A DNA stretch of 5,141 nucleotides, from positions 294,934 through 300,074 of the forward strand of contig CP070826.1 of the NCBI GenBank assembly GCA_020344435.1, written 5' to 3'. This stretch comes from Candidatus Bathyarchaeota archaeon (GTDB lineage Archaea > Thermoproteota > Bathyarchaeia > Bathyarchaeales > Bathyarchaeaceae). The position numbers and the translations under genes were made by a program. How positions within the stretch are numbered: the stretch's first letter is position 1; each line of letters opens with the position of its first letter. The notes below the pieces were generated by a model that worked only from the letters and a program-made list of their open reading frames with translations, had not been told where the DNA came from and searched no databases. Of the stretch, positions 1-4,676 are shown piece by piece.

Positions 1-945
1 GAGATAGATGCGGCTAGCTATTTTCCAGCTGAATGCACATGGATAGAAGACGTGAAGTCCGCTGGAGATCACGTTCAAACCCTTATGAAGTACCTGCGCG
101 AGACAAAGCTGGAAAACTCGAGAGTCGGAGTCGTAGGAGAATACTCCATGAGCCCATCATTACACGCTCGTATGCGGCGCGAGGTTGGCCAATCGCAGTT
201 CGAGGCAGCATCTGACATTCTTGAGAGTGAAAGAGCTGTGAAATCAGAGTATGAGCTCCAGTGCATTGAGAGGGCATCTCAAATCGCTAAGGAAGGTATA
301 GAAGCAGCAGCAGAATTCGCTCGTGCTGGAGTTTCTGAGGCAGAGATTGTAGGGGAGATTGAACGTGAATGTCGAATTGCAGGGTCGCAGGGCTTTCCAC
401 ACCACACCATGGTCACTTCTGGAAAGGACGCAAACCACCTCGACTGGTGGTGGTACTGTGGGAAAAGGAAATTGGAACATAGAGATCCATGGCTCTTGGA
501 CTTTGGCACGATGTATAATGGCTATTGCTGCGATATCTCAAGACCCTTCACTCTGGGCCCACCTTCCAAAAGGCAGAAGGACGTGTTTCAAGTGCTCCTG
601 CAGGCACAAGAAGCCGCGGAAAAGACTGTACGGGAAGGTGTGCTTGCTTCTGAGGTTGACAGGGCAGCAAGTGACGTTCTGAAAGAAGCTTGGGGCGGCG
701 ATTGGTGGGGAATAGGCCACGGGGTAGGTCTCGAAGTGCACGAGTGGCCTTTCATTGGATATCAGAGAATTCTTGACAACGAAGCTTACAGAGATAGAAA
801 GCTGAAGGCAAACATGGTGATCTCAATCGAGCCAGCGATGTACCTTCCAGAAGTGGGCGACATGCAGATTGAAGACCAGTTCCGAGTCACTGAAACAGGC
901 TGCAAGAGAATAAACGATATTCCCTCAGAAATCATAGAAAGCTGA
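1..945 (+). CDS. M24-family metallopeptidase (Xaa-Pro peptidase/creatinase fold), 5'-partial
   Basis: The frame is open from base 1, so the gene starts upstream; 314 C-terminal residues are visible. Residues 1 to about 80 look like the end of a Creatinase_N domain, and about 82-305 are the pita-bread M24 catalytic domain. All five dinuclear-metal ligands can be placed: D167 (LLDFG), D178 (CDISR, 11 residues later as usual), H240 (GIGHGVGLEVHE), E277 (SIEPAMY) and E291 (QIEDQF). The substrate-side histidine H247 is also there, seven after H240. An active cytoplasmic enzyme removing or splitting at an Xaa-Pro bond is therefore likely. Creatinase-like or other amidohydrolase relatives share this fold, so the substrate is not certain. 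Odd points are the WWW at 149-151 just before the first ligand and WW at 235-236 before H240, which may shape the pocket. GTG at base 52 is an internal codon, not the start, because homology continues upstream of it. No same-strand gene follows closely. Confidence 0.93.
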   Translation, partial: EIDAASYFPAECTWIEDVKSAGDHVQTLMKYLRETKLENSRVGVVGEYSMSPSLHARMRREVGQSQFEAASDILESERAVKSEYELQCIERASQIAKEGIEAAAEFARAGVSEAEIVGEIERECRIAGSQGFPHHTMVTSGKDANHLDWWWYCGKRKLEHRDPWLLDFGTMYNGYCCDISRPFTLGPPSKRQKDVFQVLLQAQEAAEKTVREGVLASEVDRAASDVLKEAWGGDWWGIGHGVGLEVHEWPFIGYQRILDNEAYRDRKLKANMVISIEPAMYLPEVGDMQIEDQFRVTETGCKRINDIPSEIIES

Positions 946-1159
946 CAACCACCGCGCGCGGGTGTGCATAATGAAATATAATTCTATAACATTTCAGCAC
1001 AACACCTTTTAGCTTCCAAGTTCCCGAATATGTTGAGGAGAGAGAGGAGAGCTTCATTTCTTGAATGGGAGAGAGCGGAAGCGGAGAAGGATCAGGCGAC
1101 TGAAGAGGATTTATGACCGCAAGTAAGCAAGAATGTATGCATGCGCGCAGAGGTCTTTT
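946..1159. other. Intergenic region between convergent peptidase and zinc-ribbon genes
   Basis: This stretch follows the peptidase stop and ends at the stop of the minus-strand zinc-ribbon gene. It starts with a CG-alternating run (953-960) and a second alternating run (962-970), then an A/T-rich patch (971-990) holding AAATATAAT. The plus strand is very purine-rich from about 1032 to 1110. It ends with a 17-base alternating purine-pyrimidine run (1133-1149). Apart from a weak 28-codon reading frame at 1030-1116, no gene is supported. The T-rich bases at 1007-1010 could serve as a weak terminator for the peptidase, but no convincing hairpin precedes them. Confidence 0.5.
1030..1116 (+). CDS. 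Possible micro-ORF, 28 residues, unrecognised
   Basis: An ATG at 1030 opens a 28-residue frame, rich in Arg and Glu and ending in ATEEDL, that stops at 1114-1116. It would form a charged helix. The A/T-rich AAATATAAT at 974-982 lies at a distance that could give a short leader, but there is no Shine-Dalgarno site before the ATG. The composition follows from the purine-rich strand, so the frame may be accidental. The +2 neighbouring frame (990-1062) also reads protein-like (PEYVEEREE), so a frameshifted remnant of a small gene is another possibility. I do not recognise a family. Weak call. Confidence 0.15.
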   Translation: MLRRERRASFLEWERAEAEKDQATEEDL

Positions 1160-1318
1160 TCATTCAAGTTTTCTTCCACATTCAAGGCAATTCCACCCTT
1201 CTAGGTCGATCCCGCAGTTCAGACATAGGCAGATTCCACATTTGGGACAGTACCAGTTTGCTCCCGTTATTCTGTCTCCGCATGCTGAACAGCGTTTGGT
1301 GAGGCACTTACTGACCAT
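1160..1318 (-). CDS. Small double zinc-ribbon protein (52 aa)
   Basis: On the minus strand an ATG at 1318 begins a 52-residue protein ending with TGA at 1160-1162. It carries four CxxC knuckles: C10-C13 (CSAC), C24-C27 (CPKC), C32-C35 (CLNC) and C44-C47 (CLEC), plus C5 and C30. The spacing suits two zinc ribbons, with sites C10/C13/C24/C27 and C32/C35/C44/C47, as in the double zinc-ribbon (DZR-like) modules common in archaea. Such modules usually bind nucleic acid or protein; the partner here is unknown. Start choice: AGGTG at 1324-1328 sits five bases before the ATG; an in-frame GTG at 1322-1324 overlaps that site and is less likely, and an in-frame TGA lies further upstream. A TTTAA at 1366-1370 could be the TATA element. 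The plus-strand frame across the same bases has His-rich, Gln-rich content typical of a shadow. No other domain fits in the protein, so it is a stand-alone ribbon. Confidence 0.8.
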   Translation of the reverse strand: MVSKCLTKRCSACGDRITGANWYCPKCGICLCLNCGIDLEGWNCLECGRKLE

Positions 1319-1323
1319 AATCA

Positions 1324-1328
1324 CACCT
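1324..1328 (-). promoter_or_regulatory. Ribosome binding site of the zinc-ribbon gene
   Basis: AGGTG on the minus strand, five bases before the ATG at 1318. It matches the anti-Shine-Dalgarno end of archaeal 16S rRNA and is the main evidence that this short frame is translated and starts at the ATG. Confidence 0.6.
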
Positions 1329-1424
1329 GCCGATGCACGCTTGCAGGCGTATCAGATATGACTGGTTAAAGCTGCCTCTGAAACATACTGTCACGTAGGT
1401 TGGAGACTTGGCTGGAAGTGAACT

Positions 1425-1434
1425 GGATGCATCC
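1425..1434. repeat. 10-bp palindrome GGATGCATCC in divergent promoter region
   Basis: The perfect palindrome is placed between the two divergent promoters, where a dimeric regulator could act. The overlapping CTGGATGCAT (1423-1432) recurs at 4648-4657, just upstream of nadB. Chance occurrence is possible for a sequence this short. Confidence 0.3.
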
Positions 1435-1477
1435 TTGTTGCTTCTTTGGGGCTGAAAGTCTTGACACATGTCTTCAC

Positions 1478-1484
1478 TTTATAT
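1478..1484 (+). promoter_or_regulatory. Archaeal TATA box of the MFS gene
   Basis: TTTATAT lies 58 bases before the start codon. With the usual archaeal distance of about 25 bases from TATA to the transcription start, the mRNA would begin near 1503-1510 and have a leader of about 35 bases containing the Shine-Dalgarno site. The same bases read ATATAAA on the minus strand, so the element might also work in reverse towards the zinc-ribbon gene. No clear purine-rich BRE fixes its direction. Confidence 0.5.
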
Positions 1485-1524
1485 CCCACCTCGATTATTT
1501 CATGGCACACACATTCAACTTGAA

Positions 1525-1529
1525 GGTGA
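1525..1529 (+). promoter_or_regulatory. Ribosome binding site of the MFS gene
   Basis: GGTGA, part of AAGGTGAT, ends 12 bases before the ATG at 1542. The spacing is a little long, but an in-frame TGA at 1527-1529 rules out any earlier start. Confidence 0.55.
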
Positions 1530-1541
1530 TTAGATCGTACA

Positions 1542-2789
1542 ATGGTCATTCAACGAATTCGAAGAATATACAATGAATATCCTCGCAACTTCTGGGTTGT
1601 AATTGGCACCCTGTTCATCGACACCGTGGGCTTTGCACTCATCTTCCCATTCATAGGCTTGTTCATAACCGCGAAATTCCAAGTTGGCATGACGGAGATC
1701 GGTCAACTCTTCAGCATCCTAGCCATCACCGGCATCTTTGGCAGCATAGCCGGCGGTGCCATGACCGACAAGTTCGGCCGCAAAGTAGTAATCATCTTTG
1801 GTCTAGTCGCAAGTGCACTCAGCGCGTTGATATTAGGGTTTGCGGAGGATATGAGACTAATCTATTTTGCTGGAGGAATCATAGGATTGTTTGGCACCGT
1901 TGGTGGTCCTGCTCAACAAGCGATGATCGCCGATCTACTTCCAGAAGAGAAACGAACTGACGGCTTTGGAATCCTCCGGGTTGCCATGAACCTAGCCGTA
2001 ACGATTGGCCCAGCCATTGGCGGCGTTTTAGCAACATACTCCTACATTTGGCTGTTCATTATCGATGCAGTCGCCAGCACCGTTACTGCATTTATCGTGT
2101 TTCTCAGAGTTCCAGAAACCAAACCTGAAGCGTCACCAGACAAACCCAGCGAGAGCATCCTAGAAACCCTAGGGGGCTACTTCAAGGTGGGTCGTGACGT
2201 ACTTTTCATGACTTTCCTGTTCGCTTCGATCCTGATGACATTGGCATACATACAGATGAACACAACCCTCCCCGTGTTTCTACGTGATGTTCACGACATT
2301 CCAGATCAAGGCTACGGGTATCTTCTCAGCCTCAACGCTGGCATGGTTGTTCTCTTCCAGTTTTGGATAACACGCAGGATCAAGCATTTCCCCCCCATGA
2401 TGGTGATGGTTCTAGGCACACTGCTCTATGCTATTGGATTCTCCATGTACGGCTTTGTGTCAACATACATCCTCTTCATTACCGCGATGATCATAATCAC
2501 AATAGGAGAAATGCTTGTGGCGCCAGTTGGCCAAGCATTAGTAGCCAATTTCGCTCCTGAAGACATGCGTGGCCGCTACATGGCTATGTTTGACTTCAGC
2601 TGGACAATTCCTTTTGCTCTAGGTCCTTTAGCTGCCGGGTTAATTATGGACAGCTACAATCCAAATTGGATCTGGTATGCTAGTGGCATCGTCTCATTAA
2701 TGGCCATTGCAGCCTACCTATTCCTGCACTTCCGAGCCAGTGAACGCATTGCGAAAATGAACAACATCCCCAAAACTCCTCAGGAGTGA
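1542..2789 (+). CDS. MFS transporter, 12-helix drug/proton antiporter-like
   Basis: This 415-residue protein has the usual length for a 12-helix major facilitator. Hydrophobic segments lie at about 17-42, 52-74, 82-101, 105-128, 144-165, 168-188, then after a hydrophilic central loop (190-218, rich in Pro, Glu and Lys) at 219-245, 258-277, 285-304, 308-330, 346-368 and 376-397. MFS motif A is clear between helices 2 and 3 (G72 to K81, GAMTDKFGRK), and GPAIGG at 156-161 matches motif C in helix 5. A second RGR motif with GPLAAG (343-366) is typical of MdtH-like members of the DHA1 drug:H+ antiporter group. D27 is a buried acid in helix 1. The likely role is proton-driven export of small molecules across the cytoplasmic membrane; the substrate cannot be read from the sequence. 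It has its own TATA box and ribosome site and is followed by a hairpin with a pyrimidine tract, so it is probably transcribed alone. Both N- and C-terminal tails are predicted to be cytoplasmic. Confidence 0.92.
   Translation: MVIQRIRRIYNEYPRNFWVVIGTLFIDTVGFALIFPFIGLFITAKFQVGMTEIGQLFSILAITGIFGSIAGGAMTDKFGRKVVIIFGLVASALSALILGFAEDMRLIYFAGGIIGLFGTVGGPAQQAMIADLLPEEKRTDGFGILRVAMNLAVTIGPAIGGVLATYSYIWLFIIDAVASTVTAFIVFLRVPETKPEASPDKPSESILETLGGYFKVGRDVLFMTFLFASILMTLAYIQMNTTLPVFLRDVHDIPDQGYGYLLSLNAGMVVLFQFWITRRIKHFPPMMVMVLGTLLYAIGFSMYGFVSTYILFITAMIIITIGEMLVAPVGQALVANFAPEDMRGRYMAMFDFSWTIPFALGPLAAGLIMDSYNPNWIWYASGIVSLMAIAAYLFLHFRASERIAKMNNIPKTPQE
2775..2787. repeat. Near-palindrome over the MFS stop codon
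   Basis: The arms ACTCCT (2775-2780) and AGGAGT (2782-2787) flank a single C, and the repeat runs into the TGA stop. As RNA it can form a short five-pair stem with a three-base loop. It is the first of a series of inverted repeats that continues to base 3040. Confidence 0.4.
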
Positions 2790-2819
2790 CTACCTCACGC
2801 GCGCATCACTATCGCCTGC

Positions 2820-2877
2820 CTGCTGCCTATAGGTCAGCTCAAGGACCTCAGCAGCTAACCCTCTTTCTTCCTTTCTT
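2820..2877 (+). terminator. Hairpin plus pyrimidine tract, probable MFS terminator
   Basis: CTGCTG (2820-2825) pairs with CAGCAG (2849-2854), and inside it AGGTC (2831-2835) pairs with GACCT (2844-2848). A five-base bulge lies on the 5' side and the loop has eight bases. A C/T-rich tract (2855-2877, containing CTCTTTCTTCCTTTCTT) follows. The place, 31 bases after the MFS stop, suits a terminator or a 3'-end processing site. Confidence 0.5.
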
Positions 2878-2895
2878 AAGCTACCCCCCTTAAGA
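2874..2895. repeat. 7-bp inverted repeat TCTTAAG / CTTAAGA
   Basis: TCTTAAG (2874-2880) and CTTAAGA (2889-2895) are exact reverse complements around an eight-base C-rich loop. The hairpin directly follows, and partly overlaps, the pyrimidine tract of the preceding one. Confidence 0.45.
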
Positions 2896-2908
2896 GACAA
2901 AGGTTGAA

Positions 2909-2929
2909 CCCCTCCACGAGGTAGAGGGG
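2909..2929. repeat. 6-bp GC-rich stem-loop CCCCTC / GAGGGG
   Basis: CCCCTC (2909-2914) pairs with GAGGGG (2924-2929) around a nine-base loop. The alternative pairing CCTC/GAGG inside the same bases is weaker. It is the third hairpin of the series. Confidence 0.45.
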
Positions 2930-2962
2930 CATCGACGTTTCTTCGCGGAAAAGGGTTAATGG

Positions 2963-2987
2963 TGTCTTATAGATATCTTATAAGACA
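2963..2987. repeat. Perfect 9-bp inverted repeat TGTCTTATA / TATAAGACA
   Basis: TGTCTTATA (2963-2971) and TATAAGACA (2979-2987) are exact reverse complements separated by seven bases, and a second palindrome AGATATCT (2971-2978) fills the centre. It is A/T-rich, unlike the neighbouring GC-rich hairpins. It could be an operator, a TATA-bearing promoter for an unseen RNA, or a terminator stem for either converging gene. Confidence 0.55.
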
Positions 2988-3011
2988 TGCTGAAACCGAA
3001 TTCAAATCGTA

Positions 3012-3040
3012 CGCGCGCGCGTTCTCTCAGACGCGGGCGT
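3012..3040. terminator. GC-rich hairpin near the nadB 3' end
   Basis: ACGCGCGCGCGT (3011-3022) is itself a perfect 12-base palindrome. Its 3' half also pairs with ACGCGGGCGT (3031-3040): five pairs, one mismatch, three more pairs, and an eight-base loop. It lies 10 bases beyond the nadB stop. On the plus strand it is followed by GGGATTTTT, so it could stop plus-strand read-through into nadB as well as end the nadB mRNA. Function is inferred from place and structure only. Confidence 0.4.
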
Positions 3041-3050
3041 TTGGGATTTT

Positions 3051-4619
3051 TCAGTGCTTCTTCAATAGGGTGTCTTGAGCAGTAGGTAACTTCTGGGGGT
3101 AATCCAGGGAATAGTGGATTCCTCGGCTTTCTTTGCGGGAAATGGCGGAGTCAATGATGAGTTCTGCAACTGATGCCATGTTGCGTAGCTCGATGAGGTC
3201 TGCTGTAATAGCGAAATCCCAGTAGTATTGGTTGATTTCTTCCTGCATGAGGGATATTCGCTTTTTGGCGCGAGTTAATCGTTTGTTGGAGCGCACGATT
3301 CCTACGTAATTCCACATGAGACGGCGAATTTCATCTCGGTTTTGGGTAATCACTACCGCCTCGTCAGTGTCTACGGCGTTTCCTGGTTCCCAGGGCGCAA
3401 AGGATTGTAGGCGAGGTTTTTTCTTGAGCAGTTCCTTGCATCTCTTGGCTGCATGGTGGGAGCAGACCAATGCCTCGAGTAAGGAGTTGCTGGCCAAGCG
3501 ATTGGCTCCATGAAGGCCTGTGCACGCGGTTTCACCGATTGCGAGTAGGTTCGCTATGTCGGTTTCACCAGCTATGGTGGCTTTCACTCCCCCACAACAG
3601 TAGTGAGCCGCAGGGACCACTGGAATAGGGTTCTTGGTGATGTCGATTCCAAATGATAAGCATTTTTCATGGATTCCCGGGAATCGAGATCGGACGAATC
3701 TGGAGTCTTTCTGTGAAATGTCCAAAAGTACGCAGTTGTCTCCACTCTTCTTCAACTCCTGATCAATGGCTCTTGCAACTATGTCACGAGGGGCTAATTC
3801 TTTCATGGGATCATAATCGATCATGAACTGCCTTCCATTCTTGTCTCGAAGGACTGCTCCTTCGCCTCTGAGAGCTTCGGAGATTAGAAAGGATTCTTCC
3901 TTGGGGTGGAAAAGGTATGTTGGATGGAATTGTGTGAACTCCATGTTCATTATTGTAGCTCCCGCTCGATATGCCATGGCGATGCCGTCTCCAGTGGCGA
4001 TCTCCGGGTTTGTTGTGTGGAGGTAAATCCTTCCGATTCCCCCGGTTGCAAGAACCGTTATCTTTGCCCCGAAGTTCTTGACTGCAGAGTCTTCTGTATC
4101 TAAAGCGTAGCAGCCCAGACACTGATTATGTTTCATTGCTAGGTTGATTGCGATTTGGTTCTCAAAGAGCTTGATGGATGGAGTCTTGGCGACCGCATTT
4201 AAAAGGGCATCTTCGATTTCTCTGCCTGTAAGGTCTTTTACGTGGACGACTCGTCGCTTGGAATGGCCACCCTCTCTTCCCAAATCAAGTTTGCCTGATG
4301 CGGTCCGAGAGAATTCCACTCCAAGCTCCAGGAGTTCTCGGATGCGCTCTGGGCCTTCTCTCACAACCTTTTCAACGACTGCCTTCTTGCTCAAGCCATT
4401 GCCACAATCTAGAGTGTCTTTTACATGCGTCTCAAAGGAGTCAGACGGAGATAATACTGCAGCAATTCCGCTTTGCGCATAATTGGTGTTTGATTCAGCC
4501 TTCTCCTTCTTGGTGATCAGCACTACCTGCGCGAAATCTGCTATCTTCAAAGCGAAGGATAAACCTGCGATTCCACTTCCAACCACAAGAACATCTGACA
4601 CAAGATCTGAAGTGTTCAC
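3051..4619 (-). CDS. nadB: L-aspartate oxidase
   Basis: This FAD enzyme oxidises L-aspartate to iminoaspartate, which NadA joins with dihydroxyacetone phosphate to make quinolinate for NAD synthesis. With the start used here the protein has 522 residues, close to E. coli NadB. The Rossmann motif GSGIAG is at 14-19 and NTNYAQSGI at 44-52. Residues matching the E. coli active site are E116 (REGGHS), H232 (FTQFHPT), R278 (PRD), H339 (PAAHYCCGG) and R374 (GANRLASNSLLE). The C-terminal helical domain (NRDEIRRLMW, VGIVRS, then LRNM) is complete. An in-frame TTG at 4631 could extend it by four residues. GTG at 4619 is preferred because GGTGA (4625-4629) sits five bases before it and the N-terminus then matches known NadB lengths. 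The electron acceptor may be oxygen or fumarate; this cannot be told from sequence. nadA and nadC are not in the window. The flavodoxin-like gene upstream is on the same strand, so co-transcription is plausible. Confidence 0.96.
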   Translation of the reverse strand: MNTSDLVSDVLVVGSGIAGLSFALKIADFAQVVLITKKEKAESNTNYAQSGIAAVLSPSDSFETHVKDTLDCGNGLSKKAVVEKVVREGPERIRELLELGVEFSRTASGKLDLGREGGHSKRRVVHVKDLTGREIEDALLNAVAKTPSIKLFENQIAINLAMKHNQCLGCYALDTEDSAVKNFGAKITVLATGGIGRIYLHTTNPEIATGDGIAMAYRAGATIMNMEFTQFHPTYLFHPKEESFLISEALRGEGAVLRDKNGRQFMIDYDPMKELAPRDIVARAIDQELKKSGDNCVLLDISQKDSRFVRSRFPGIHEKCLSFGIDITKNPIPVVPAAHYCCGGVKATIAGETDIANLLAIGETACTGLHGANRLASNSLLEALVCSHHAAKRCKELLKKKPRLQSFAPWEPGNAVDTDEAVVITQNRDEIRRLMWNYVGIVRSNKRLTRAKKRISLMQEEINQYYWDFAITADLIELRNMASVAELIIDSAISRKESRGIHYSLDYPQKLPTAQDTLLKKH

Positions 4620-4624
4620 GTTGG

Positions 4625-4629
4625 TCACC
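4625..4629 (-). promoter_or_regulatory. nadB: Ribosome binding site that sets the nadB start
   Basis: GGTGA on the minus strand ends five bases before the GTG at 4619. It lies within the first codons of the longer TTG-start version, so both cannot be right; the site favours the shorter protein. The same core is used by the MFS gene. Confidence 0.55.
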
Positions 4630-4631
4630 AA

Positions 4632-4676
4632 GGGTTAAGGCTCTTCTCTGGATGCATGCATGATCTAGCGCATGTC
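4632..4676. other. Short spacer between the flavodoxin-like gene and nadB
   Basis: Only 45 bases separate the flavodoxin-like stop from the nadB TTG (57 from the GTG start). No TATA box is visible on the minus strand, which favours one transcript. The spacer holds two alternating purine-pyrimidine runs (4652-4662, containing GCATGCAT, and 4668-4675), matching the pattern behind the other genes. Confidence 0.45.

Larger units (their letters stand above)
1319..1541. promoter_or_regulatory. Divergent promoter region between zinc-ribbon and MFS genes
   Basis: The two genes are transcribed away from each other from this 223-base stretch. On the plus side it holds a TATA box (1478-1484) and a Shine-Dalgarno site (1525-1529). 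On the minus side TTTAA at 1366-1370 is a candidate TATA element about 48 bases before the zinc-ribbon ATG. A perfect 10-base palindrome GGATGCATCC lies at 1425-1434, between the two candidate promoters, and could be an operator. A 53-codon minus-strand frame (1308-1469) crosses the region but has no coding evidence. Confidence 0.5.
2790..3050. other. Structured intergenic region between convergent MFS and nadB genes
   Basis: The 261 bases between two converging stop codons hold at least four stem-loops (2820-2854, 2874-2895, 2909-2929, 2963-2987) and a fifth GC-rich one at 3012-3040. They also hold two CG-alternating runs, at 2796-2806 and 3008-3022. The most likely explanation is termination from both sides, but this is more structure than two terminators require, so a non-coding RNA is possible. 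No tRNA or snoRNA C/D boxes were seen. A short frame at 2959-3078 is described separately. Confidence 0.5.
2959..3078 (+). pseudogene. Short frame with a histidine-phosphatase-like motif (possible remnant)
   Basis: ATG at 2959 opens a 39-residue frame whose start reads MVSYRYLIRHAETEF. YLIRHAETEF closely resembles the N-terminal YLIRHGETEW signature of the phosphoglycerate mutase/histidine phosphatase family, with the catalytic histidine in RHAET. The following residues do not continue the family pattern, and the frame runs into the antisense of the nadB end before stopping. There is no good ribosome site. It may be the broken start of a lost gene. A chance match is equally possible, since the same bases form a perfect inverted repeat (2963-2987). 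Confidence 0.2.

Noticed and set aside
244..741. Minus-strand and alternate-frame ORFs inside the peptidase gene
   Set aside because: The plus-strand frame has all M24 ligands across the same bases; the others are shadows.
932..1057. 41-residue minus-strand frame starting at 1057
   Set aside because: No ribosome site or recognisable motif, and it overlaps the peptidase end; likely chance.
1113..1361. 82-codon plus-strand frame across the zinc-ribbon region
   Set aside because: It has no ribosome site, its His/Gln/Pro-rich content matches no family, and the antisense strand carries the cysteine-patterned protein; it is a shadow.
1308..1469. 53-residue minus-strand frame running into the zinc-ribbon start
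   Set aside because: No Shine-Dalgarno site, a low-information Ser/Gln-rich product, and the nearby TATA-like element is too close to its ATG to produce a transcript containing it. It is probably leader or promoter DNA.
2363..2560. 65-codon alternate frame inside the MFS gene
   Set aside because: It lies entirely within the well-supported transporter and shows no domain.
2790..3050. Mobile element or MITE suggested by clustered inverted repeats
   Set aside because: The repeats are unrelated to each other, there is no pair of matching terminal repeats with target duplications, and no transposase.
3316..4516. Several 65-112 codon frames opposite or within nadB
   Set aside because: NadB is complete and conserved on the minus strand; these are shadows without start signals or recognisable domains.
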